A stretch of 64,000 nt of DNA from Streptomyces lacrimifluminis (GTDB lineage Bacteria > Actinomycetota > Actinomycetes > Streptomycetales > Streptomycetaceae), in NCBI RefSeq assembly GCF_014646095.1, contig NZ_BMMU01000013.1, forward strand, positions 176,780-240,779, read 5' to 3'. Positions 28,125 to 36,449 of the stretch are shown piece by piece. The stretch's first letter is position 1, and every line of letters begins with the position of its first letter. The position numbers and the translations under genes are program-made. A model generated the notes under the pieces. That model did no database searches. It was not told the origin of the DNA and was given only the letters and a program-made list of their open reading frames with translations.

Positions 28125-29195
28125 TTGAACCGAATCAAGGCAGACATGGACTCGGGCCACTTCATCGACCCGAAGGCCGGACAGATCACGTTTCGGGAGT
28201 ACGCCGCGAAATGGTTGGGCGGACTGACAACGGACGTGGTCAGTCAGGAAGTCGTGCGCCGACGTATCCGGTTGCATGCGGTCCCCTACCTGGGTACGCG
28301 TCCCATGGGTTCGTTCCAGCCCGAGCACATGCGCACCTGGTTGAACAAGCTCAAGGAAGCGGTGCCGAACCCGAATTACCGTCGCGGGATCTACGACTCG
28401 GTGTCGTCGCTGTTCAACGCTGCCACTGACGACGGAGTGATCAAAAAGAACCCCTGCCACGCCCAATCGGTCAAGGCTCCGACGGCTGAGCCCCGACTGG
28501 TCCAGCCATGGACCGCAGAGCGCGTACTCGCCGTGCGCTCGGGACTACCCGACCGGTACGAGGCCACCGTGGACGCCGGCGGTGGGTGCGGGCTCCGTCA
28601 GGGGGAGGTGTTCGGGCTCGCTGAAGAGAACATCAACTTCGCCACGGGGTGGGTGCACGTCCGTCAGCAGGTCAAGCGCGTGGGCGGCTCGTTGGTATTT
28701 GCCCCGCCCAAGAGGGGCAAGCTCCGAGATACGCCGCTCAGCCCGGTGGTAGCGGTGGGGCTACGCGACCACATGCGGCAGTTCCCGCCCGTCGAAGTCA
28801 CGTTGCCGTGGAAGACTCCGGACGGGCCGTTGGTGACACTGAAGCTTGTCTTCACCAGCGCCGTGGGCAAGGCCATCTGGCGAAGCTACTTCGACGACCA
28901 CGTATGGAAGCCCGCACTGTCGCACGCTGGCGTCATCCCGCCCAAGGAACCCGGCAAGCGTTACGCTTCCGCGCCGAGAGATGGCATGCACGCGCTACGG
29001 CACTTCTACGCGTCGGTGCTCCTGGACGCCGGCGAAAACATCAAGGCGTTGAGCATCTACCTCGGACACTCCGACCCCGGCTTCACTCTGCGGATCTACA
29101 CGCACTTGATGCCGAGCAGCGAGGAGCGGACACGAGCAGCAGTGTCAGCCGTGTTCGGGCCCATCCACCCGATGGATCTCGCCTCAGCGGCCTGA
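28125..29195 (+). CDS. int: Tyrosine-type integrase (5' end of gene lacks a normal start)
   Basis: From the TTG at 28125 the product is 356 residues and keeps the full catalytic set: the Arg in GCGLRQGEVF, the Lys in APPKRGKLRDTPL, HALRHFY (HxxR), LGHSDPGFTLRIYTH and the nucleophile Tyr in IYTHLM. It should catalyse site-specific recombination at the flanking repeats. However, protein-like sequence typical of integrase N-termini (DRYGVGLRYRARYVGPDGTE) continues upstream in frame from about 27987. That frame opens after a TAA at 27960-27962, and contains no ATG, GTG or TTG before 28125. Either an ATT (27966) or CTG (27978) is used or the start has been lost. No excisionase gene is seen. Confidence 0.75.
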   Translation: MNRIKADMDSGHFIDPKAGQITFREYAAKWLGGLTTDVVSQEVVRRRIRLHAVPYLGTRPMGSFQPEHMRTWLNKLKEAVPNPNYRRGIYDSVSSLFNAATDDGVIKKNPCHAQSVKAPTAEPRLVQPWTAERVLAVRSGLPDRYEATVDAGGGCGLRQGEVFGLAEENINFATGWVHVRQQVKRVGGSLVFAPPKRGKLRDTPLSPVVAVGLRDHMRQFPPVEVTLPWKTPDGPLVTLKLVFTSAVGKAIWRSYFDDHVWKPALSHAGVIPPKEPGKRYASAPRDGMHALRHFYASVLLDAGENIKALSIYLGHSDPGFTLRIYTHLMPSSEERTRAAVSAVFGPIHPMDLASAA

Positions 29196-29214
29196 CGGCC
29201 CACAGACGGCCCAC

Positions 29215-29273
29215 GGCCCACAAGTGGCCCTTGCCAGGCGGCTCCGCCGCTGGTCAGGGGCCACTTGTGGGCC
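29215..29273. terminator. 16-bp perfect inverted repeat after the integrase
   Basis: GGCCCACAAGTGGCCC (29215-29230) and its exact complement at 29258-29273 flank a GC-rich loop that can form a further small stem. It follows the integrase stop by 20 bases and lies just inside the right repeat; it may be a terminator or a recombination-complex site. Confidence 0.6.
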
Positions 29274-29290
29274 CCTACTCGCCAGAAATA

Positions 29291-29326
29291 CCCCATCTTG
29301 CCGTACCGCCACCCTTGCGGGGAAAC
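29291..29326. repeat. Putative att site, right copy of 36-bp direct repeat
   Basis: This is the partner of 26538-26573 (32 of 36 identical). It lies about 95 bases after the integrase stop, which is the usual place for an att site, so the element would span about 2.8 kb. Confidence 0.6.
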
Positions 29327-29438
29327 GAGTACGTCAGCGGCCCCGGGCGCCTGGCAGGCGGGGCCTGGGCCGCGAGGTCCAGTGGGTCACCGTGCGGTCA
29401 CACACTGTTGAGTTGTCAAGGTGCGATGTCGCTCACGT

Positions 29439-30860
29439 TCACTCCCGGGGGCCTGCCCCGTGCGGTTCCTTCTTGCCGACGAGGAGGACCACGCCGCCGC
29501 CGATCACCAGCAGGACGATCGCTATGCCCGCGATCATCGGCGTCGCGCTGGAACTGCCGGTCTCGGCCAGGTTGACGCCGTCGGCGGAGGTGTCGCCCGC
29601 CAGGGCCGGGCTCGGCTCGCTGAGCGTCTGGACCTCGTCGCCGCCCGCACTGCCCTGGGTCTCGCAGTCGAGGACACCCGCGAACCGCTGCTCGAAGCTG
29701 TTCGGACCCAGAATCGTGAAGTCGTACGGCTGGTCCTCCTGCAAGGGGATCGTCACCGTCCGCGACTCCCCGGCTTCGATGGTGTGCTCGAAGCCCATCA
29801 GCTCGAAGGTGAACGCCTCGTCGCCCTTGTTGGTGGCCGTGATGTCCACGCCGTCCTGGGCACAGTTCTTCCGCGCCGAGAGTGCGGGGACGGGACCTGT
29901 GGCCGCCCAGTTCGCGGTCGCCGTCGCGGAGACCGTGGACTCGCTGGAGCCGGCGAGGATCTGGGTCTGGCTCCTGCTGTCGGAGGTGAAGGCGCGACCG
30001 ACCGGCACGCTGGTCGAGGCCTGGACGCTCAGCGCGGCCGAACCGTCCGGCGCGTCCTCGGGCACCTCGAAGAACACCTGGCCGCCGTCGACCGCGGACG
30101 TGACGGCCTCGCCGTCCTGGTCGACGACCCGCACCCCGCTCGTCGCCGCGTCGGCGGGCGGTATCACGGTGACGCTGTCCGCATCGGTGTGCACCGTGAC
30201 CGGTCCGAGCCGCTCTCCGGGGTGACCGGAGACCGCGGGCGGGTCGAGGGTCAGTGAGGCGTGGGGTTCCGCGAGGTTCCGCGCGCTCTTCTCCAGGTAG
30301 TCCGCGAGCTTCTCGGCCCGCGGGTCCATGGCGTCCACGTCCGCGCCGTCCGAGTAGCGCCAGATGGCCACCTGGGTGCCCGCCGCCGCGTCCTGCTCGG
30401 TGAGACCGGCCGCGCCCGCCCGGGCGGCCAGCGTCGCGAGGTCGTTCACCTGCGGATAGGAGTTCTGCAGGATCCAGCGAATCCGGCCCGCGTCCTTGTT
30501 GCCGCCCAGGGAGGTGCCGCTCCAGGACGTCTCCTGGTATTTGGCGTCCTTCTGTGTCGGGTTGTGGAGGTCGACGCTGTACGTCTGCAGGGTGCCGCCG
30601 TTGTCGACGGACATCTCGAACAGGCCCGCGGACAGCTGCTGGTCCCCGTCGTCCCCGTGGACGACGGCCGCGCCGTACGTCTTCAGCCCGCCTATGGTGG
30701 CGGTCGCCCCGCCCTGCTGCTGCGGGGTCGCGTCCGCGACGGCCGGACCCGCGGTGAGCAGTGTGCCGGTGACGGCGAGGCCGGACACCATCGTCGCGGC
30801 GGCGAGCCGGGCCGCCGGCGCTCGCCGGCGCCCGGACAGCGCGGAGAACGAAGAAAACAC
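29439..30860 (-). CDS. Sortase-anchored TQXA (thioester)-domain surface protein
   Basis: A 473-residue wall protein. A signal peptide (about 1-42) is followed by a TQXA domain; its motif GTQVAIWRYSDG is plain. The C-terminus has LAETG (431-435), a hydrophobic helix and a KKEPHG tail, a class E sortase signal of the LAXTG type. The central part holds two beta-sandwich-like repeats. TQXA domains usually form a Cys-Gln thioester that bonds host or surface molecules. Here the expected Cys in the YCID-type motif is Ser (QTYSVDLHNPT), so the thioester probably cannot form. The start is GTG 30860 with GAAGGGGA upstream. Confidence 0.85.
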   Translation of the reverse strand: MFSSFSALSGRRRAPAARLAAATMVSGLAVTGTLLTAGPAVADATPQQQGGATATIGGLKTYGAAVVHGDDGDQQLSAGLFEMSVDNGGTLQTYSVDLHNPTQKDAKYQETSWSGTSLGGNKDAGRIRWILQNSYPQVNDLATLAARAGAAGLTEQDAAAGTQVAIWRYSDGADVDAMDPRAEKLADYLEKSARNLAEPHASLTLDPPAVSGHPGERLGPVTVHTDADSVTVIPPADAATSGVRVVDQDGEAVTSAVDGGQVFFEVPEDAPDGSAALSVQASTSVPVGRAFTSDSRSQTQILAGSSESTVSATATANWAATGPVPALSARKNCAQDGVDITATNKGDEAFTFELMGFEHTIEAGESRTVTIPLQEDQPYDFTILGPNSFEQRFAGVLDCETQGSAGGDEVQTLSEPSPALAGDTSADGVNLAETGSSSATPMIAGIAIVLLVIGGGVVLLVGKKEPHGAGPRE

Positions 30861-31094
30861 AGAATTCCCCTTCGAGCAGGACTCGTTGACGTGGGGGGTG
30901 CGGTCCCACCAGCAGCGTCAGAAGCCCCGTGAGCTATGCCCGGCATCCTAGGGACGTGGCGTACCGCACTTCCCAGTCCTGTCATCGGATAACCGATCCG
31001 ACTCGGAATCGTTATCGCCAAGATCATCCGTATGCCGGTCAGTCCACCGATATGCCTCAGTTCGGTCGGCACCCGCGCCCACCACTGCCTGAGG

Positions 31095-31568
31095 TCACGT
31101 CACCGCCGCGGGCTCCCGCCTTTGTTGCGCCCCGGTGCCGCCTTCGTCGGCCACCGGTGTCTCCCAACTGGGTTCGGGACGGGGCGGTGCCGACGCCTCG
31201 CCCTTGGGTGGGCCGGCGGAGCGCCGGAAGGCCGATGTGCCGCGCGCGAGGTCGTGGCCGATCGCCACGGCGTCGATCTCCGCCGACGTCCGGCTCTGCC
31301 CGTCGCGCATCTCCGTGCGCACCTTCAACCGGCCCTGCACGATGACCGGTTCGCCCAGCGACAGTGATGCCCCGACGTTCGTCGCGAGCGCTCGATTCGC
31401 CCACACCGTGAAGAAGTTGGTGTGTCCGTCCGTCCACGTGTTCTTCTCGCGGTCCCAGTAGCGCGAGGTCACCGCGAGCCGGAACCTCGCCGACGCCCCC
31501 GACGCCAGGTCGCGGTACACCGGCTGCGTCGCCACGTTGCCGACCGCGCACACCATCGTCTCGTTCAC
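31095..31568 (-). CDS. ssb: Single-stranded DNA-binding protein (second SSB, SsbB-like)
   Basis: A 157-residue OB-fold protein. The N-terminal domain has VCAVGNVATQPVYRD, FRLAVTSRYWD and FFTVWANRALATNV, all standard SSB positions. The C-terminal tail is Pro/Arg-rich and lacks the acidic DDDIPF tip of replicative SSBs, as in the sporulation-linked SsbB paralogue of Streptomyces. The GTG at 31568 lies behind GGGAGGGG; longer in-frame starts upstream are not supported. The dynamin-like genes lie upstream on the same strand. Confidence 0.85.
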   Translation of the reverse strand: MNETMVCAVGNVATQPVYRDLASGASARFRLAVTSRYWDREKNTWTDGHTNFFTVWANRALATNVGASLSLGEPVIVQGRLKVRTEMRDGQSRTSAEIDAVAIGHDLARGTSAFRRSAGPPKGEASAPPRPEPSWETPVADEGGTGAQQRREPAAVT

Positions 31569-31943
31569 GCGAACCACCCCTCCCGGTCCCGGCGCACTCG
31601 CGCCGGGCGGATACCCGTACGGGCCCATCCCGTACGGCTGCCTCCGACACGGTGACCGCGAGAACGTGCCGGTCACCGCCGCGCGGCGATCGCGTCCGTC
31701 GTGATCGCCGCGAAGCCAGAATGCATCCGTCGGTCCGAGCCCGCTGAGCCCTGTGGACTACCGGCCGGTTGTGGAAAACTCCGTCACCCGTCCGAGGTAC
31801 CCATGTCTCCTCCCCACCTCACTCCTCCGGGATCCAGGGCCCCTGTGACCTGCCGGTTCCCTCACTTCTCCGGCCGAACACGCGCCACACACACGCACAC
31901 ACAGCCACGAACCCGCTGATGCCCGACCTCGGTTCCCCCGGCC
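31569..31943. other. Spacer (375 bp) between dynB end and ssb start
   Basis: No gene is seen. It contains a short CA-rich run near 31886-31906 and the ribosome binding region of ssb. It probably carries the ssb promoter, but no clear consensus is visible. Confidence 0.45.
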
Positions 31944-34061
31944 TCATCCCACCACCGCCCGAGCCCCCGTGACCCGCCCGTACTGCTCCCGCACCTCGCG
32001 GTACCGCAGCAGTTCCGCCGCCACCGGATCCAGTACCCGGGCCCGGCCGCAGCCTGCCGCCGCTTCCCGCAGCCGGCGTTCCGCCTCCAGGCCGTATCGG
32101 CGGGCCGGCCCGCGCGCCGCCAGTCGGCAGCTCCACTCCACGCCCGGACCTCCGACGATGCCCACCGACATCAGCAGCACCGGCACGCCCAGGTTCGGCG
32201 CCATGACGCCGACGATCTGGGCCACCAGCCACAGCCCACCGACGATCTGAAGGACCGTCATGGACGCCTGCGCCAGTACGGCGACCGGCCACCAGCCCGG
32301 CCTGGGCGGCCGTCCCGAGGGCGTCCCGGCGCGTGTCGCCAGCTGGTCCAGCGCCTCGGGCAGGCCCTGTGCCCCGCGTACGGCCGCCTCACGCACCGCC
32401 AGTGCCCACGGCGCGGGCAGTCCGGCCGACGCCCGCTCCGCGACCGTACGCACCGCCTGTTCGACCCGCTGGCGGGCCGTGGCCTCCTCGTCCGGTTGCT
32501 CGCTCACGGCGAACCGGCCGGTGGAGGATTCGCGCCGGTCCTGGCACCACCGCCACAGCCGCAGCCACGGGGTGCCGCAGGCGCGGTTGGCATTGCGCAG
32601 CCAGACACGTTCGGCGGCCTGGCCGGCGGCGGTGGCGCCCACCGCGTCGGCGAGCCGGTCGGAGAACTCGTCCCGGGCCCGTTCACTCAGCCCGGCGCGC
32701 CGTCCGGTGGCGTAGACGGGCCGCAGCTGCCACGCGGCGGCGTCGAGGTCGGCCGAGATCCGGCGTGCCGCTGCCCCGCGCTCGCCAACGAACTGCCCGA
32801 GCGCCTCGCGCAGTTCGCCGATACCGTCCCCGGTGAGCGCGGACAGCGCCAGTACGGTGGCGCCCGGTTCGCCGTACTCCCCCAGGGCGATGCCGTCCTC
32901 GTCGAGCAGTCGCCGCAGGTCGTCGAGGACCTGGTCGGCGGCCTCCCCGGGGAGACGGTCCACCTGGTTGAGGACGACGAACATGACCTCGGCGTGTCCG
33001 GCCATGGGCCGCAGATAGCGCTCGTGGAGGACGGCGTCCGCGTACTTCTCGGGATCGACGACCCAGATGACCGCGTCGACCAGTGCCAGGACGCGGTCCA
33101 CCTGTTCGCGGTGCTGGACGGCCGCCGAATCGTGGTCGGGCAGGTCGACCAGGACAAGGCCGCGCAGTTGCGCCTCGGCCTCCGCGCTCTGCAGGGGGCG
33201 CCGGCGCAGCCGTCCCGGAATGCCGAGCCGGTCGATGAGGGTCCCCGCGCCGTCGCTCCAGCTGCACGCGATGGGCATGGCGGTGGTCGGCCGACGTACC
33301 CCGGTCTCCGAAATGGCCACTCCGGCGAGGGCGTTGAACAGCTGGGACTTGCCGCTGCCGGTGGCGCCCGCGATGGCGACGACGGTGTGCTGCCCGGAGA
33401 GCGTGCGCCGGGCCGCCGCCTCGTCGAGGACCCGGCCGGCCTCGGCCAGCGTTCTGCTGTCCAGCCGGGTACGGGACAGCCCCACGAGCTCGCGGAGCGC
33501 GTCGAGCCGCGAGCGCAGCGGCCCGTCGTACGCCAGGGGCATCACGGGCTGGGAGACGCTGCTGGAGACCCGGGGCTCGACGACCGTCTCGCGCGCGGGA
33601 GGGTCCGTCTCGGACACACGTCGCGCGATCAGTCCGTCGTCCCAGGCGCCGGAGTACTCGGATTCCGGGCGGGGGCCGGTACGGGGGTCGTCGGTACGGG
33701 GGTCGTCGGTACGGGGGTCGTCGGTACGGATGCCCTTGGGGACGCCCTTGTGGTCGGCAGGGACACCGGACTCGGCACCGCCCGCCACACGCGCGTGGCC
33801 GTCTCCGCTTCCGTTTCCGTCTGCACCGCCATCGGTATCGGTATCGGTATCGGCGGAAGAGGCTTTCCCGGGGGCGTCGCTTTCGGGCGCCTCGCCCGCG
33901 GTGTGCTGCTCCTCGCTCTCCTTCTGCTCTGCCCTCCGCTCCTTTTTCTGCTTTTTCTGCTCCTCGGCTGTGTCGCTGCCGGAAAGACCCTCCCGTGGAG
34001 GCGGGTTTTCGGCCGAGGCGTCGTGGTGGTCGTGGTCAGTGACGTCGGTCACCGCGGTCAC
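31944..34061 (-). CDS. dynB: Dynamin-like GTPase with membrane segments (DynB type)
   Basis: A 705-residue protein. The first 170 residues are acidic, low in complexity and probably disordered. The GTPase domain follows: G1 GATGSGKSQLFN, G3 DLPDHDS and G4 NQVDR. After a helical region, two hydrophobic helices (VLAQASMTVLQIVGGLWLVAQ and VGVPVLL-like segment) lie about 60-130 residues from the C-terminus. Streptomyces has a dynamin pair, DynA and DynB, that stabilises FtsZ rings at sporulation septa; the tandem arrangement here fits. The GTG at 34061 overlaps the stop of the upstream GTPase gene (GTGA). Confidence 0.75.
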   Translation of the reverse strand: MTAVTDVTDHDHHDASAENPPPREGLSGSDTAEEQKKQKKERRAEQKESEEQHTAGEAPESDAPGKASSADTDTDTDGGADGNGSGDGHARVAGGAESGVPADHKGVPKGIRTDDPRTDDPRTDDPRTGPRPESEYSGAWDDGLIARRVSETDPPARETVVEPRVSSSVSQPVMPLAYDGPLRSRLDALRELVGLSRTRLDSRTLAEAGRVLDEAAARRTLSGQHTVVAIAGATGSGKSQLFNALAGVAISETGVRRPTTAMPIACSWSDGAGTLIDRLGIPGRLRRRPLQSAEAEAQLRGLVLVDLPDHDSAAVQHREQVDRVLALVDAVIWVVDPEKYADAVLHERYLRPMAGHAEVMFVVLNQVDRLPGEAADQVLDDLRRLLDEDGIALGEYGEPGATVLALSALTGDGIGELREALGQFVGERGAAARRISADLDAAAWQLRPVYATGRRAGLSERARDEFSDRLADAVGATAAGQAAERVWLRNANRACGTPWLRLWRWCQDRRESSTGRFAVSEQPDEEATARQRVEQAVRTVAERASAGLPAPWALAVREAAVRGAQGLPEALDQLATRAGTPSGRPPRPGWWPVAVLAQASMTVLQIVGGLWLVAQIVGVMAPNLGVPVLLMSVGIVGGPGVEWSCRLAARGPARRYGLEAERRLREAAAGCGRARVLDPVAAELLRYREVREQYGRVTGARAVVG
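33679..33729. repeat. 15-bp tandem repeat inside dynB
   Basis: Three exact copies of GTACGGGGGTCGTCG plus a partial fourth encode repeated DDPRT units in the disordered N-terminus. The copy number is a likely site of strain variation. A 6-bp repeat (CGGTAT) at 33831-33853, giving DTDTDTD, lies upstream in the same region. Confidence 0.85.
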
Positions 34062-35677
34062 CTCTCCTTCTGCAGTACGGACAGCGCGGCGATGAGTTCG
34101 GCCTGGGGCTCCGGATGGACGTCGAGGGCGTCGAGCGGGGCTAGGCGGCGCTCGCGTTCGGTGTGCATGACCCGGTCCAGGTGATCGGCGAGCAGCCGCC
34201 CGCCGCGGTCACGCAGTCGCAGGGCGCCATGGGCGCTGATGCGTTCGGCGAGCCCCTCGCCCGCGGACCGGGCACGCCTGCCGCCCAGCAGCGCGGTGGC
34301 GACGAGCGCGGCGACCGCCTCGACGTCCGTGGCGGCGCTCCGGTCGAGGTTCCGCAGCTCCTCCTCGGCGTACTCCTCCAGCTCGCGCCGCCACCGCCGT
34401 ACGGCCACCCCGATGCGGTGCTCGACGCTCTCCTGGGACGGGTCGCGGCCCGTCAGTTCCGGGGCGTCCGCGGCGGGTTCGCGGCGCCAGGCGTCGTCGA
34501 CGCGTTCGTCGGCGGCGGTGACGGAGCAGAGCAGGAGGGCGCAGAGGCTCTCCACGAGGGCGTCGAGGAGTTCGCTCGCGGAGCAGTCGAGCGGGAAGGC
34601 ACGCCACCGCTTCAGCGCGTCCCCGGCGAGGACGGCACCGGCCTGCAACCGCCCCCGTACGCGCGCGTGCTCGCTGTCGTAGGCCCCGTCGACGGCCGCG
34701 GTGAGCCGTAGGGCGGCCGAGTACTGCGCGGCCGCGGCGCCGGCCAGCTCGGGCATGCGGGACTTGAGGGAGTCGAGGACGCCGTACGCCGTACGGGCCA
34801 TGGCCCGTTGGCGGCTGGCCGGGTCTTGCGCCTGCTGGGTGAGCCAGGCGCGCAGCGGGGCCACCGCGGTGGCCGGAAGAAGCCCACCGCCCCAGGCGGA
34901 CTCGGGCAGTTCGGGCACGGTGAAGCGCGGTACGTCGCCGAGTCCGGCCTTGGTGAGGAGGGCGCCGTACCGCCGGGACACCTCGGACACCACCTGGTGG
35001 GGCACCCGGTCGAGGACGGTGACGAGGGAGACCTGATAGTCCTTGGCGGTGCGCAGGAGATGCCAGGGGACGGCGTCGGCGTACCGTGCCGCCGTGGTGA
35101 CCATGATCCAGATGTCGGCGGCGCAGATCAGTTCGGCCGCGAGGACACGGTTGTCGGCGACGAGGGAGTCGACGTCGGGGGCGTCGAGAAGGGCGAGTCC
35201 GCGCGGCAGACTCTCGGCGGTCTCGATGCGCAGGACCCGCGCCCCGTCCTCACCGGGGAGCAGCAGATCGTCGCCGGGGTCCTGCCCCGGCTCCTGGTGG
35301 GGCACCCACACGCGCGTGAGGTCGGGCAGTACGCGCATCCCGCTGAACCAGTGATGGTCCTCGGGATGGCAGACCAGTACCGGAGTCCGGGTCGTGGGCC
35401 GCAGTACGCCGGCCTCGCTGACCCGGCGTCCCACAAGGGAGTTGACGAGGGTCGACTTGCCGGCCCCGGTGGACCCGCCCACAACGGCGAGCAAGGGCGC
35501 TTCAGGTTCCCTCAGGCGGGGCACCAAGTAGTCGTCGAGTTGCGCGAGCAGTTCGTCGCGGTTGGCACGCGCGCGTGGAGCCCCAGGCAGGGGCAGCGGG
35601 AAGCGTGCGGCGGCGACACGGTCGCGCAGGGCGGAGAGTGCGTCGAGCAGCTGAGGCCGTACGTCCAAGGTCACCAC
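34058..35677 (-). CDS. dynA: Dynamin-like GTPase (DynA type)
   Basis: A 539-residue P-loop GTPase. G1 is GGSTGAGKSTLVN, a Thr-rich switch region follows (RPTTRTPVLVCHPED), G3 is DAPDVDS and G4 is TVLDRV. The C-terminal half is a long helical region typical of dynamin-like proteins. It pairs with the coupled gene downstream; the two probably form a heteromeric membrane-remodelling complex at division septa. The start is uncertain: GTG 35677 or 35674 gives VVTLDVRPQ or VTLDVRPQ, and ATG 35716 would add 13 residues. No strong ribosome binding site resolves it. Confidence 0.75.
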   Translation of the reverse strand: MVTLDVRPQLLDALSALRDRVAAARFPLPLPGAPRARANRDELLAQLDDYLVPRLREPEAPLLAVVGGSTGAGKSTLVNSLVGRRVSEAGVLRPTTRTPVLVCHPEDHHWFSGMRVLPDLTRVWVPHQEPGQDPGDDLLLPGEDGARVLRIETAESLPRGLALLDAPDVDSLVADNRVLAAELICAADIWIMVTTAARYADAVPWHLLRTAKDYQVSLVTVLDRVPHQVVSEVSRRYGALLTKAGLGDVPRFTVPELPESAWGGGLLPATAVAPLRAWLTQQAQDPASRQRAMARTAYGVLDSLKSRMPELAGAAAAQYSAALRLTAAVDGAYDSEHARVRGRLQAGAVLAGDALKRWRAFPLDCSASELLDALVESLCALLLCSVTAADERVDDAWRREPAADAPELTGRDPSQESVEHRIGVAVRRWRRELEEYAEEELRNLDRSAATDVEAVAALVATALLGGRRARSAGEGLAERISAHGALRLRDRGGRLLADHLDRVMHTERERRLAPLDALDVHPEPQAELIAALSVLQKER

Positions 35678-36000
35678 ATGTGAAGAATGCCCAATTTTGG
35701 GGGAATTCTGAAGCATATGGGCACGCCTGCGCGCCGACGGAACACAAGGGACGGAAGGGATGACTGGGACGTAGGCACAGTCCAGGCATAACGAGTGCAC
35801 AACACCCGATGCGCGAGAAGGCAAAAGCGGTGCACGATTCGTACCTGCCTGCGATTATCAGGACCGCTTCACTGAACCTCCACATTGAGCCACGGAGGCG
35901 AAGCAACCAGGACAAGGACCCGAGAGCCCTATCCTTGTCCCCGGCAACATCAGGGACCAGCCCACACCCGGGCCCACCCTGACCGAGGCCACCACACCCG
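35678..36000. other. Divergent spacer (323 bp) between dynA and tRNA-Arg
   Basis: No gene is seen. It should contain the promoters for the dynamin operon (leftward) and for the tRNA (rightward). No reliable -35/-10 pair could be picked by eye. Confidence 0.45.
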
Positions 36001-36073
36001 GCCCCCGTAGCTCAGTGGATAGAGCAGGCGCCTTCTAAGCGCTTGGCCGCAGGTTCGAGTCCTGCCGGGGGCG
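36001..36073 (+). tRNA. tRNA-Arg (anticodon UCU)
   Basis: A full cloverleaf is present. The acceptor stem GCCCCCG pairs with CGGGGGC (36066-36072); the D loop region is AGCTCAGTGGATAGAGC; the anticodon stem GGCGC/GCGCT encloses the loop CTTCTAA with TCT at 36034-36036; the T loop is GGTTCGAGTCC. It reads AGA (and by wobble AGG), rare codons in this GC-rich genome. The CCA end is not fully encoded (GCA follows). Confidence 0.95.
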
Positions 36074-36082
36074 CAAGTCTCA

Positions 36083-36106
36083 GCTCTCCTTCGGGAGGGC
36101 CTTTTT
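36083..36106 (+). terminator. Terminator after tRNA-Arg
   Basis: GCTCTCC pairs with GGGAGGGC around a TTC loop (one wobble pair), followed by CTTTTTG. It lies 10 bases after the tRNA. Confidence 0.75.
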
Positions 36107-36449
36107 GCTGGTCAGAACAGGTTTCACTCGTACGCCACAGCCCCGGACACTCCCCCGACGATCAAGGGGCAGGTTCCGGGGCTGTCCGGCTGTCACCGGG
36201 ATTTCGCGGGTGGCCGTTGGCTGATCAAGCAGGGACCCAGCCAGCCACTGTGGAGGGGCGTTGTTCGCAGGGCAGGGGCCGGAGTCGTCTGGACAGCCGT
36301 CCAGCGTTCCTCGGCTCGCGAAGAGCCATTCCACTCCGAGACCGCGGCTCAGCAGCCCCGACTCCTTGGACCCGTCCGGCCGGATCAGGCACGACGAGGT
36401 GTCGGCGCCCAGCGTCACCGCGGTGGCCGGGTGTCCATGAGGCGCGGTG
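36107..36449. other. Spacer after tRNA-Arg; possible decayed coding sequence
   Basis: No intact gene is seen. On the minus strand a frame runs open through about 36080-36449 with protein-like composition (for example HPATAVTLGADTSSCLIRP), but it continues into the lipoprotein gene in another frame, has no start, and is not recognised. Remains of an element that once used the tRNA as its target cannot be excluded. Confidence 0.35.

Noticed and set aside
36001..36075. tRNA-Arg as the att site of the integrase element
   Set aside because: The integrase lies 7 kb away and its flanking repeats do not match the tRNA. No duplicated tRNA 3' end was seen in the window.
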